DNA of 64,000 nucleotides, from contig JAQSDM010000004.1 in NCBI GenBank assembly GCA_029945945.1, positions 186,001-250,000 of the forward strand, given 5' to 3'. This document shows, in pieces, positions 8,496-16,863 of this stretch (within the stretch, counting starts at the first letter, position 1; each line of letters begins with the position of its first letter). This stretch comes from Algoriphagus sp. (GTDB taxonomy: Bacteria > Bacteroidota > Bacteroidia > Cytophagales > Cyclobacteriaceae). The translations under genes were made by a program, and so were the position numbers. A model generated the notes under the pieces. The model ran no database searches and was not told the DNA's origin. It saw only the letters and a program-made list of their open reading frames with translations.

Positions 8496-9860
8496 TTAAG
8501 TAGTAGAACCTACATGCATCAACAGATAGACACCTGCTCCTGCAAAATAACCAAGTGCTGCAAGTAAAGAGATTTTCTTCAGGTACCATCCGAATTCGAT
8601 TTTTTCCATACCCATTGCTGCTACACCTGCTGCAGATCCAATGATCAAAATACTTCCTCCTGTACCGGCGCAATAAGCCAAATACTCCCAAATGAAGTGA
8701 TCCATTGGATATACATCCATGCTATACATTCCCATACTTGCTGCGACCAACGGAACGTTGTCAACGATAGCAGAAAGTACTCCAATCAGTGTAATAATGA
8801 TTCTGTTATCTCCTATGGAAGTATTTAGGTATTCCGCAAAGTTGGAAAGGGTTCCCATAGACTGAAGGGAGCCTACGGCTAATAATATACCAAGGAAGAA
8901 CAAAACGCTTGGCATATCAATTTTTGTGAGGGCATGGCCTGCGGTGTAATTCTTTCGCTCAGCTTCATCCAGATCAGGGTTGATTAGTTCAGATATGATC
9001 CAAAGCACACCCAATCCCAACAACATACCCAGATATGGAGGCAAGTGAGTTACTGTTTTAAAGACCGGAACAGAAATCAACGCACCAATGCCAAGGATCA
9101 GCATCAGATTTCCAGTAGCAACTCCTGATTTAGCGGCTTTTGTGGATTCCTTGAAGTCTCCCAAGGTGCCTTTCAAGGTAAATGTCAAGTAAAGCAATGG
9201 AACCAGCACACAAACGATACTTGGAAGGAATACATTCTTCATGATTGCTGCGGCAGAGATTTGACCACCGATCCATAGCATAGTAGTTGTTACGTCGCCA
9301 ATTGGAGACCAGGCACCACCTGCATTTGCCGCGATGATGATCATACCGGCGAAGAAAAGTCTCATCTCTTTATCAGGGATCAGTTTCCTGATCAGCGAGA
9401 CCATTACAATGGTCGTGGTCAGGTTATCCAATACTGAAGAAAGGAAGAATGTCACGATACAAACTACCCATAAAAGCATGATTGGGTTTTTCGTCTTGAT
9501 TCGATCAGTGATGAATTTGAAACCATGATGCGCATCAACCAATTCGACGATTGTCATAGCTCCCATCAGGAAAAACAGGATCTGAGCAATTTCATTCAAG
9601 TGATGTCCTAAAGATTCGGAAACATATTCCAGATGAATCTCTCCTGCAGTTAAAGTGCTGGCTTTTTCACCAAGTTCATGGATAAAATCTGTATACCGGG
9701 TGCTGTTAAGAAGGGTTTCCGGTGCATCTGATACCGCAAAAAGAGTCCAACAAACGACGGCTGTAACTAAAGCTGATGCCGTCTTGTTGATTTTGATCGG
9801 ATGCTCAAGCGCTATCGCCAGATATCCGAGTACAAAGACTATAATAATTGCAAACTCCAT
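8496..9860 (-). CDS. nhaD: Na+/H+ antiporter NhaD
   Basis: Inner-membrane sodium/proton antiporter of the NhaD branch of the ion-transporter superfamily. The 454-residue protein has about 12 hydrophobic segments. Conserved blocks are LFFLMGAMTIVELVDAH, LLWVVCIVTFFLSSVLDNLT, NAGGAWSPIGDVTTTMLWI, SAIVDNVPLVAASMGMY and YCAGTGGSILIIGSAAGVA. The two DN(L/V)(T/P) motifs and the GDVTTTMLW block are diagnostic. It stands alone between a shared terminator and a 228-base upstream gap. Role in salt or pH homeostasis is by family. Confidence 0.92.
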   Translation of the reverse strand: MEFAIIIVFVLGYLAIALEHPIKINKTASALVTAVVCWTLFAVSDAPETLLNSTRYTDFIHELGEKASTLTAGEIHLEYVSESLGHHLNEIAQILFFLMGAMTIVELVDAHHGFKFITDRIKTKNPIMLLWVVCIVTFFLSSVLDNLTTTIVMVSLIRKLIPDKEMRLFFAGMIIIAANAGGAWSPIGDVTTTMLWIGGQISAAAIMKNVFLPSIVCVLVPLLYLTFTLKGTLGDFKESTKAAKSGVATGNLMLILGIGALISVPVFKTVTHLPPYLGMLLGLGVLWIISELINPDLDEAERKNYTAGHALTKIDMPSVLFFLGILLAVGSLQSMGTLSNFAEYLNTSIGDNRIIITLIGVLSAIVDNVPLVAASMGMYSMDVYPMDHFIWEYLAYCAGTGGSILIIGSAAGVAAMGMEKIEFGWYLKKISLLAALGYFAGAGVYLLMHVGSTT

Positions 9861-10088
9861 CGTTAAGATTTGTTTTTTTGGTTGATGTTTAGGTTTGGGA
9901 CAAACTCGAATTCAAAATTTGATCGCGATTCTACCTTCTTTCTGATAAAATTCCTAACCAAACACCAAGATTTTAGAATCTAAGTTGTTTTCAGAAGGAG
10001 GTATTTTTCAGGAAGAGATTAAGTCTTTTGAGGTAAGGTTGTATCGTAATTCTAAAGTATCTCCAAAACTTATTTATGGACGATTAAT

Positions 10089-11315
10089 TTACATAAGCTG
10101 TGATAAAGCTATTTCATAGGAATTTTGGGCGAGTTTGGTTTTTTCAGGATTTGCCGCAAAAGTCTTTTTTAATGCTTTTTGGATCGTGTTGCTGACATCT
10201 GAAAAGATCGCCTGATCCGTGATCTCAACCTTGTCGCTCATCAAATAAGCAAAGACTCTGGCCATGCCACAGTTGGCGATGAAATCCGGGATCACTGAAA
10301 CTTGCTCGTCCGCCCACATTCCTATTGGTCCAAAGAAGATCTCGGAATCGGCAAATGGTACATTGGCACCACAGGAGATTACTTCAAGTCCGGCTTTGAC
10401 CATTCGCTCCGTCTGCCATTGAGTGACAAGTCTGGAAGCTGCTGCCGGGATAAAAATCTCGGAAGGAACATCCCAAATTTTATCATTGATCTCAGCAAAT
10501 GAGATCATATTCTCAGCGACCAATGTGTTGCCGTTTCTTTTCAGAAATAAATCCCTGATTTGATCCAGACTATATCCGGCCTCATTGATTACTCCGCCAT
10601 TTTTGTCGATAATCCCGACGATTTTTACTCCTTCCACGGCCAGGAAACAAGCTGCTGCTGCTCCTACATTTCCCCATCCCTGAATGATAGCACGCTTGCC
10701 TTTGATCTCTCCTCCCCAGATTTTATAATAATGGAGCACCGCTTCGGCGACACCATATCCGGTGATCATATCTGCAACCGTGTATTTTTTTGGACCATTT
10801 GGGGTGAAATGAGGATCTTCCAGGACTTTAGAAACCCCTTGGCGCAATTGGCCGATTTTTCGGATTTTTTGAGGCTCTGTAGCATGGAAGTGGCCGTTTA
10901 CGATTCCTTCCTGCGGGTGCCAAAGTCCGTATGATTCTGTGATAGGAATTACTTCATGGATTTCGTCCACATTGAGGTCTCCACCTGTTCCGTAATAACT
11001 CTTCAAAAGTGGCATAACCGCTTTGTACCATCGCTGAAGAACAGCTTCTTTTCGAGGATCATTCGGGTCAAAGTTGATTCCGGATTTTGCTCCGCCGATT
11101 GCAGGACCTGAAACAGTGAATTTCACCTCCATCGTCTTGGCAAGCGACTCTACCTCGCGTTTATCAAGACCTTTTCTCATCCTTGTCCCGCCGCCGGCAG
11201 CTCCTCCTCTGAGAGAATTAATTACAACCCAGCCTTCGGCTTCAGATTCGCTGTCACTCCATTCGAAAATGATCTCCGGCTGTTTGTTTTCAAACTTTTT
11301 AAGTAACTCTTGCAT
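10089..11315 (-). CDS. Glu/Leu/Phe/Val dehydrogenase
   Basis: NAD(P)-dependent oxidative deamination of an amino acid, most likely glutamate. The 408-residue protein has the substrate block RGGAAGGGTRM, K65 in KFTVSGPA, GGAKSGI with K77, catalytic D113 in GTGGDLNVDE, and the dinucleotide motif GWGNVG. Glutamate enzymes usually read GGAKGGI, leucine enzymes GGGKA. This protein sits nearer glutamate but is divergent (W in SYGLWHPQEG), so I leave the substrate open. A -7 box lies at 11342-11349. Confidence 0.85.
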   Translation of the reverse strand: MQELLKKFENKQPEIIFEWSDSESEAEGWVVINSLRGGAAGGGTRMRKGLDKREVESLAKTMEVKFTVSGPAIGGAKSGINFDPNDPRKEAVLQRWYKAVMPLLKSYYGTGGDLNVDEIHEVIPITESYGLWHPQEGIVNGHFHATEPQKIRKIGQLRQGVSKVLEDPHFTPNGPKKYTVADMITGYGVAEAVLHYYKIWGGEIKGKRAIIQGWGNVGAAAACFLAVEGVKIVGIIDKNGGVINEAGYSLDQIRDLFLKRNGNTLVAENMISFAEINDKIWDVPSEIFIPAAASRLVTQWQTERMVKAGLEVISCGANVPFADSEIFFGPIGMWADEQVSVIPDFIANCGMARVFAYLMSDKVEITDQAIFSDVSNTIQKALKKTFAANPEKTKLAQNSYEIALSQLM

Positions 11316-11341
11316 GTATTGAGTTGGGTTTATATCTCGGG

Positions 11342-11349
11342 CAAAAATA
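11342..11349 (-). promoter_or_regulatory. -7 promoter box for the amino-acid dehydrogenase
   Basis: On the minus strand TATTTTTG matches TAnnTTTG exactly, about 27 bases before the dehydrogenase ATG (11315). A weak -33 TTTA lies 20 bases upstream. The box sits in the gap after anmK. Confidence 0.45.
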
Positions 11350-11390
11350 GAAAAATAAACATCGCCACCTAAACCAACTTCTACGGGCGA

Positions 11391-12464
11391 TTATCCATAA
11401 ATAGTCCCGCCGCACGAGTCACTTTTTGCACCGGTCACCGAGGCAAGTGAGTTGTTTTCATTTCTTAATCTAAGGACTCCCAAAAAACCAAAAACCAAGG
11501 CTTCTTTGAATTCAATCAGTTCGGAAGAAGCTGTAAACTGAGTCCATTTCCCTTGCAGATGATGATCCAGGCGCTCGATGAAATATGAATTATACGCCCC
11601 TCCACCAGTGATGAGCACCGATGGACTTACTTTTTCCTGATTAGATTTAATTATTTCTGACATCTGGAAGGCATAGTGCTCGACCAGTGTGCACAAGATG
11701 TCTTTTTCGGAAAGTCCTGAGTTTTTGATAAGGGGCAAAAACTCCTGTTCCATGTCTTCCCTTCCGAGGGATTTGGGCTCATTATTGGCGTAAAAAGGAA
11801 TTGCGTTCAGTTGGTTAAACAGAGAAATATTTACCGATCCTTCCTTTGCCCAGATTCCTCCCTTATCATAGGGGGCGCCAAGGGCAATGGCCTGCTCGTT
11901 GAGAAGCAAATTGAAAGGGCAGCAATCAAAAGCAATTCTTTTCCCATTGGCATCCATGCTGATATTGGCAATGCCTCCCAGATTAATACAAAAGTCGATT
12001 TGAGGAAAAAGCAATTGGTCCCCGATCGGAACCAATGGGGCGCCTTGTCCTCCCAATTGCACATCCAGCATTCTGAAATCGTTGATAACCTTTAATCCGC
12101 AGGCCTGATGAAGCGCCCAACCATTTCCGATTTGGAGGCTTAACCCTTTGTCCGGCTGGTGAAAAACTGTATGCCCGTGGGAGCAAACAGCGAACGGAAA
12201 AATTTCATTTTCGTCACAAAAGTCTTTTACTTTTTCTCCCATCCATCGGCCAAAATCCACATTCAAAATCGCCAGATCGAAAGCCGAAAGCAGGTGTGAC
12301 TTCATCAGTTTTTCGCCCAAAACCTCCGGAAAGGGAATCGTCATGGAATGTAAAATTTCAAACGTCCAGTGGTCTTGCTTTTCGTAGTGGCAATAGGCCA
12401 AATCCAGACCATCACCTGAGGTGCCGGACATGAGTCCGATCATTCTGTAGCTTGGGTTGCTCAT
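11391..12464 (-). CDS. anmK: anhydro-N-acetylmuramic acid kinase
   Basis: Cytosolic kinase that opens and phosphorylates 1,6-anhydro-MurNAc during peptidoglycan recycling. The 357-residue product starts MSNPSYRMIGLMSGTSGDGLD, with the ATP motif SGTSGDGLD at about residues 13-21. It also has CSHGHTVFHQP, LGGQGAPLVPIGD, INLGGIANIS and FDCCPFN, all AnmK blocks, and LITGGGAYN near the end. An exact -7 box lies at 12494-12501. It is divergent from coaX. Confidence 0.94.
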   Translation of the reverse strand: MSNPSYRMIGLMSGTSGDGLDLAYCHYEKQDHWTFEILHSMTIPFPEVLGEKLMKSHLLSAFDLAILNVDFGRWMGEKVKDFCDENEIFPFAVCSHGHTVFHQPDKGLSLQIGNGWALHQACGLKVINDFRMLDVQLGGQGAPLVPIGDQLLFPQIDFCINLGGIANISMDANGKRIAFDCCPFNLLLNEQAIALGAPYDKGGIWAKEGSVNISLFNQLNAIPFYANNEPKSLGREDMEQEFLPLIKNSGLSEKDILCTLVEHYAFQMSEIIKSNQEKVSPSVLITGGGAYNSYFIERLDHHLQGKWTQFTASSELIEFKEALVFGFLGVLRLRNENNSLASVTGAKSDSCGGTIYG

Positions 12465-12493
12465 GGGTTAAAGTATGTTAAGGATCCTTTATT

Positions 12494-12501
12494 CAAAGAT
12501 A
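12494..12501 (-). promoter_or_regulatory. -7 promoter box for anmK
   Basis: Minus strand TATCTTTG fits TAnnTTTG exactly, 29 bases before the anmK ATG. No clear -33 TTG was found at the standard distance. Confidence 0.4.
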
Positions 12502-12567
12502 AATTGATGCGGATGAAAAGCCCTGTTTTTTTTAAATGTCTAATTTGCGAAGCAAAAAAACTCATGA

Positions 12568-13284
12568 ATGGCAAATTTGGTCATAGACATCGGAAACACA
12601 CGAATCAAATCCGCCCTATTTGAAAAGGCGGAATTGGTGTGGGAGGGTGTTTTTGATGAGTTGCCTGATGCAATCGACTCATGGTCCATTCATAAGTTCG
12701 ACAATTGTCTGGTAAGTTCTGTCCGGTGGACAAAGGAAGAATTGCAACAATTTTTGTCTTTTGATTTCATTTATCTGACTTCTCAGACAGAAATTCCGAT
12801 TTCAAATTCATACGGAAGTCCGGCTACGTTGGGACTGGACAGGATTGCAGCCGCGATAGGAGGATGGCAATTTGCCGGTAAAGGACCAGTTCTGGTGATT
12901 GACCTGGGAAGTTGTATTACTTTTGAATTTGTAAATCAGGATAATGACTACCTGGGTGGAGCAATCAGCCCTGGTCTCACCATGCGAGCAAAAGCGATGA
13001 ATTCGCTCACGGCTCGACTTCCTTTGGTTGAGGTGGCAGAAAAACCAAAAAATCGGATCGGTGACAGTACGATCACGTGTATGCAGATCGGAATTTGGTA
13101 TGGAGTTGAGTATGAATTAATAGGCCAAATTCAGGCTTATGAGAAAGAATATCCTAAAATCAAGGTCTTTGTTTGTGGCGGAGACGCTCAATCTTTTGTT
13201 TCATTGGCAAAAGACCACATATTTGTAGTCCCAAATTTAGTCCTTCATGGACTTAATTGCATTCTAAACCACAATGTTGAGTAA
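12568..13284 (+). CDS. coaX: type III pantothenate kinase
   Basis: First committed step of coenzyme A synthesis; a potassium-dependent, feedback-resistant form. The 238-residue ASKHA-fold protein begins MANLVIDIGNTRIKSALFE (phosphate-1 loop DIGNTRIK). It has GSPATLGLDRIAA and the catalytic VIDLGSCITFEFV, then GGAISPGL and FVCGGDA near the end. It overlaps the next gene by 11 bases. CoaX heading an outer-membrane and LPS-transport run is the usual order in Bacteroidota. Confidence 0.95.
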   Translation: MANLVIDIGNTRIKSALFEKAELVWEGVFDELPDAIDSWSIHKFDNCLVSSVRWTKEELQQFLSFDFIYLTSQTEIPISNSYGSPATLGLDRIAAAIGGWQFAGKGPVLVIDLGSCITFEFVNQDNDYLGGAISPGLTMRAKAMNSLTARLPLVEVAEKPKNRIGDSTITCMQIGIWYGVEYELIGQIQAYEKEYPKIKVFVCGGDAQSFVSLAKDHIFVVPNLVLHGLNCILNHNVE

Positions 13285-14557
13285 AATCAAATTGAAATTG
13301 CTGGGTGTACTATGCACCCTTTTCTTATTTTCCGAGGCAATTGCCCAGTCCAGTTCCTCTACCTACAGTGCTTTGGGAATCGGTGAATTTAATTATTCCG
13401 GTCTTACCCAAAATCAGGGTATGGGCGGTCTTGGGATAAGCTTTGGAACTGGATGGAATGCTAATGTGGTCAATCCAGCATTGACGACCCGAAACACGAT
13501 TTTCAATTTTCAGGCAGCACTTAATTATAAAAAAATTAATGCTGATAACGGACAGAGAACTTCGGATGTGGATGGAGGAGGACTTTCCTACATCGCATTT
13601 TCATTGCCTGTCAAATCCGGAAAAGTAACAGCTGGCCTTGGTCTGAATCAAATAACCAGTGTAAACTATCGAATGATCATCGCGAGTTTGGTTAATAATG
13701 CCGAACTGCAAGCTTTTAATTCGATAAAAGGCGATGGTGGAATTTCAGAAGCCTATTTAAATTTTGGTGTTCTGGCCGCAAAAAACCTTAGTTTTGGTGT
13801 TCATGGCTCATATTTGTTTGGTTCAACTATCCGTACGAATCGCCTTTCGCTGTTTGATGATAACAGCAATCCAGTAGGGACTGTCTCTGAATATTATGAG
13901 CGGCTAACGGTAAGTGATATAGGTTTGAAATTTGGCGGCCACTACTTTTTCAAAGTTGGTGACAAAAGTAACCTGCATCTTGGAGCCATCTATCAGAAAT
14001 TAGGTGATGTTAATGGAAAAGCTTTTGCTAAGCTGGCTGCATTTGGCCAAGCTAGCGACCCCGATTCGGACGGCGACCTGATCGCCAACAATGAACCGGG
14101 AAGCGTTTATATCCCAAATCGATACGGATTTGGAGTGACGTACGAAAAAATGAATAAGTTTGTCGTCGGTTTGGAAGGTCAGTATCAGGATTTCACCCAA
14201 TACAGATCCTTCCTGGATGACCCACTTCAGTTAAAAGAAGTTATAAAAGTTGGTTTAGGTTTTCAGATTGTACCGGATTATTTGGCTATTGATAACCCCC
14301 TAAAACGCACTACGTATCGTTTTGGAGTGGAATTTCAGCAGACACCCTACTACCTGAACCAAACCAACATTAATGACATTGGCATTAACTTTGGAACATC
14401 CTTTCCAGTCAACCAACTTTCACTCGTAAATTTTGCGGTAAAGGTTGGACAGAGGGGAACAACAGAAAACGGATTGATTAAAGAGAGTTATGTGAATTTC
14501 ACCTTCGGGCTTTCACTTAATGACAATAGTTGGTTCTACAAAAGAGTATTTGAATAA
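13274..14557 (+). CDS. outer-membrane beta-barrel protein of the coaX-lptC locus
   Basis: 427 residues with a clear signal peptide (KLKLLGVLCTLFLFSEAIAQ, cut after residue ~25). A glycine- and aromatic-rich barrel with alternating strands follows, for example YSALGIGEFNYSG, QNQGMGGLGISFGTGW and NVVNPA. The carboxyl end LSLNDNSWFYKRVFE resembles a final strand. The family is known in Bacteroidota beside coaX but has no proven role. The GMGG and NPA motifs recall FadL/PorV-like barrels. The start overlaps coaX by 11 bases, arguing for coupled translation. Confidence 0.8.
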   Translation: MLSKIKLKLLGVLCTLFLFSEAIAQSSSSTYSALGIGEFNYSGLTQNQGMGGLGISFGTGWNANVVNPALTTRNTIFNFQAALNYKKINADNGQRTSDVDGGGLSYIAFSLPVKSGKVTAGLGLNQITSVNYRMIIASLVNNAELQAFNSIKGDGGISEAYLNFGVLAAKNLSFGVHGSYLFGSTIRTNRLSLFDDNSNPVGTVSEYYERLTVSDIGLKFGGHYFFKVGDKSNLHLGAIYQKLGDVNGKAFAKLAAFGQASDPDSDGDLIANNEPGSVYIPNRYGFGVTYEKMNKFVVGLEGQYQDFTQYRSFLDDPLQLKEVIKVGLGFQIVPDYLAIDNPLKRTTYRFGVEFQQTPYYLNQTNINDIGINFGTSFPVNQLSLVNFAVKVGQRGTTENGLIKESYVNFTFGLSLNDNSWFYKRVFE

Positions 14558-14644
14558 AGCTATAAACCATTTCAGGAGATTGAGGTGCGCAGTACCCTGC
14601 TTCATCAAGATTGAATGTCACAGAATCAAACCAATTAAATAGAC

Positions 14645-15946
14645 ATGAAAATTAAATCGACCCTTCTTACTCTTTCAGCTTTGCTCCTGGCTGGTATGGC
14701 TCAGGCGCAGGATGGATGGAACTGGCCTGCAGACCCTGCTCAAGAAGCGAAAGCAAGAGAGCTTAATGCGGCTTACACTGACTATATGAAGTCAGATCAG
14801 TTTGTAGATGCTACCAAGCCACTTAATTGGTTATTGGTGAACACCCCTGACTTGAATGAGTCCATTTACATCAATGGTGTCACTATTTACAAAGGTGCTG
14901 CCGATGCAACAGCAGATGCTGCGCAAAAAGCAATTTATCAGGATTCAGTGATCGCTATTTATAGCAAAAGAGGAGAGTTATATAAGAATGAAGCTAAGTG
15001 GGTTGAAAATAAGGCGTATTACGGCTATCAATTCTACAAAGCCGATAAAGAAAAGTTGAAAATACCAATTGCGGATTTTGAGAAAGCCATGGAATTGAAT
15101 GGTACAATTTCTCCAGCTTTGACAGCTGCTTATTTTGACTTGGTCAGAAGAAATTATCTGTCCAACAAGGCATATCAGCCTGAAGAAGTTCTTGCTATCT
15201 ATGATAAAATCACAGCGATGTTAGACAAAGCTGCCGCAACAGGAACGGATGTTTCAAGTCCTAAAGGTCAGGTTGAGCAGTTGCTGGTTGCAATGGAATT
15301 GATCGATTGTGAATTCATCGAAAATACCATGGGACCAAAATTGAAAGCAGACCCTACTAACGAGGTTTTGGCAAACCAAATCTTCAAGTATTCTGTCCAG
15401 TTCAAATGCTATTCCTCAGATGCATTCCTTGCAGCTTTGGAAGTAATTGACACCAAAAACCCAACATTCTCAACCTCTCAGGTGAGAGCCATGAGATATC
15501 TTCAGACAGGTGATTACGACAAGGCCCAGCCAGTATTAGAGAAAGCATTGACTCTTGCAGAGAATGACGCTCAGAAGGCTGAAGTTCATTTGGAGTTGGC
15601 GAAAATTCATGGTAGCCAAGGCAGAAAGTCTCAGGCAAGAACTTCTGCAAGAGAAGCAGTAGCACTTGATGAGTCTAAAGTTTCTGACGCGTATACCTTG
15701 ATCGGAACACTTTACATGAATTCTTCAAATGACTGCAGAGGTGGAGAAAGCAGAGCAAAAGATTATTCTATTTACATCGCTGCTTACAATGCTTACCAAA
15801 GAGCTGGTGATTCTAAAGGAATGGCTAATGCTCGTGCAAGATTCCCTTCCAAGGAAGAATTGTTCACAGAGGGTCTTGCAGTTGGATCTTCGATCAACAC
15901 AGGTTGCTGGATAGGTGAGACAGTTTCCCTCGCTACCAGAGACTAA
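14645..15946 (+). CDS. exported tetratricopeptide repeat protein
   Basis: 433 residues with a signal peptide (MKIKSTLLTLSALLLAGMAQA, cut before QDGW) and TPR-like helices through most of the mature part, such as MRYLQTGDYDKAQPVLEKAL and AEVHLELAKIHGSQGRKSQA. Expected location is the periplasm. In this conserved locus it lies between the barrel protein and lptC, so a role in envelope assembly is a reasonable but unproven inference. A strong terminator follows its stop. A conserved cysteine pair (DCRGG, NTGCW) near the carboxyl end may form a disulfide. Confidence 0.8.
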   Translation: MKIKSTLLTLSALLLAGMAQAQDGWNWPADPAQEAKARELNAAYTDYMKSDQFVDATKPLNWLLVNTPDLNESIYINGVTIYKGAADATADAAQKAIYQDSVIAIYSKRGELYKNEAKWVENKAYYGYQFYKADKEKLKIPIADFEKAMELNGTISPALTAAYFDLVRRNYLSNKAYQPEEVLAIYDKITAMLDKAAATGTDVSSPKGQVEQLLVAMELIDCEFIENTMGPKLKADPTNEVLANQIFKYSVQFKCYSSDAFLAALEVIDTKNPTFSTSQVRAMRYLQTGDYDKAQPVLEKALTLAENDAQKAEVHLELAKIHGSQGRKSQARTSAREAVALDESKVSDAYTLIGTLYMNSSNDCRGGESRAKDYSIYIAAYNAYQRAGDSKGMANARARFPSKEELFTEGLAVGSSINTGCWIGETVSLATRD

Positions 15947-15965
15947 TAATAATTTTGAGTAGAAT

Positions 15966-15996
15966 AAAGGCAGTCCACGGACTGCCTTTATTCATT
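15966..15996 (+). terminator. terminator after the TPR gene
   Basis: Ten-bp stem AAAGGCAGTC / GACTGCCTTT with a CACG loop and a T-rich tail (ATTCATTT). It separates the TPR gene from lptC, which begins 37 bases later. Confidence 0.8.
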
Positions 15997-16020
15997 TATA
16001 CCCGTTCGATTAAAATCACA

Positions 16021-16028
16021 TATCTTTG
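16021..16028 (+). promoter_or_regulatory. -7 promoter box beside the lptC start
   Basis: TATCTTTG fits TAnnTTTG exactly and ends 4 bases before the lptC GTG. Start of transcription would fall at or next to the start codon. A -33 TTG is not evident. Confidence 0.4.
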
Positions 16029-16032
16029 AAAT

Positions 16033-16575
16033 GTGAATAAGGTACCAGGATTCCTTTTTTTTATTTTAAGTCTGACCTTCTTCTCTTGTCGGGAAGATGT
16101 GGATACATCCGCACTAAAGGTTTACGATGGCCCGCTGAACAGTGCCATAGATATTCATTTGGTTCACAGCGATTCTGCGGTGGTGAGATCAGAAATCCGT
16201 GCTCCAAAACAACTGGAATTTTCAAATGGGAACATTGAGTTTCCGGAAGGAATAGATATCCAGTTTTTCGAAATTGACGGGACCCTGAGTACCACCATGA
16301 AAGCTGACAAAGGGTATTTTCTCAAAACAGAAAACATCTACAAGGGGATTGGGAATGTCCAGGTAAAAAACTTGTTGAAAGATCAACGGCTGCAAGCAGA
16401 GGAGTTGTATTGGAACCCGACCGACAAAAAAATTTACACGGAAACTTTTGTGACCATTCAGGAAAAGCAAACACTCTTCAATGGTACCGGAATGGAAGCT
16501 GATGAAAGTTTTAGCAAGTACAAACTAAAAAAAGTTAGAGATAGTCGCACAGTACTGCCTGGGGAAGGAATTTGA
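16033..16575 (+). CDS. lptC: LPS export periplasmic protein LptC (lipoprotein form)
   Basis: Bridges the LptBFG transporter to LptA in lipopolysaccharide export. The 180-residue protein begins with GTG (an ATG two bases earlier is followed by TGA). It has a lipoprotein signal ILSLTFFSC (C19), then a beta-jellyroll. The blocks PEGIDIQFFEIDGTLSTTMKAD, VQVKNLLKDQRLQAEELYW and IYTETFVTI are typical of the LptC/OstA fold in Bacteroidota. It follows a terminator by only 37 bases. Downstream genes are tightly packed. Confidence 0.88.
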   Translation: MNKVPGFLFFILSLTFFSCREDVDTSALKVYDGPLNSAIDIHLVHSDSAVVRSEIRAPKQLEFSNGNIEFPEGIDIQFFEIDGTLSTTMKADKGYFLKTENIYKGIGNVQVKNLLKDQRLQAEELYWNPTDKKIYTETFVTIQEKQTLFNGTGMEADESFSKYKLKKVRDSRTVLPGEGI

Positions 16576-16651
16576 AATGCACAAGATTCAGAGGACACTA
16601 TTGATGGATTTTGGGTTCCTTTGTTGGCAAAAAAAAGAATTGAATACACAC

Positions 16652-16861
16652 ATGAAACTATCTGACGCACTCCTGCTGTCCCTTTCATTAGCATTGATTA
16701 TCATAGGAGTCCACCAATCGTTGACTTCCGGAATAGGTGCATCTTATCCGATTTTTATGTTTGCTGTTGCAATGTTATTTTGGTTTCAATATCGAAGAAT
16801 GCAGCATCCAACAGAACCAGTTTCTCCCCAGAAAAAAGCTAAACCCGGTAAAAAGAGATAA
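16652..16861 (+). CDS. small two-helix membrane protein
   Basis: 69 residues when started at ATG 16652 (MKLSDALLLSLSLALIII). An earlier in-frame ATG at 16577, one base after the lptC stop, would add 25 residues that look unlike a signal or helix. Two hydrophobic segments (about residues 5-24 and 31-48) are followed by a basic tail ending KKAKPGKKR. It sits between lptC and the CNNM gene, where a small membrane protein is common in Bacteroidota. Function unknown. Confidence 0.65.
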   Translation: MKLSDALLLSLSLALIIIGVHQSLTSGIGASYPIFMFAVAMLFWFQYRRMQHPTEPVSPQKKAKPGKKR

Positions 16862-16863
16862 AA

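Noticed and set aside
16577..16651. Longer start for the small membrane protein downstream of lptC
   Set aside because: The extra 25 residues do not form a signal or helix and the ATG at 16652 begins the first hydrophobic segment properly.
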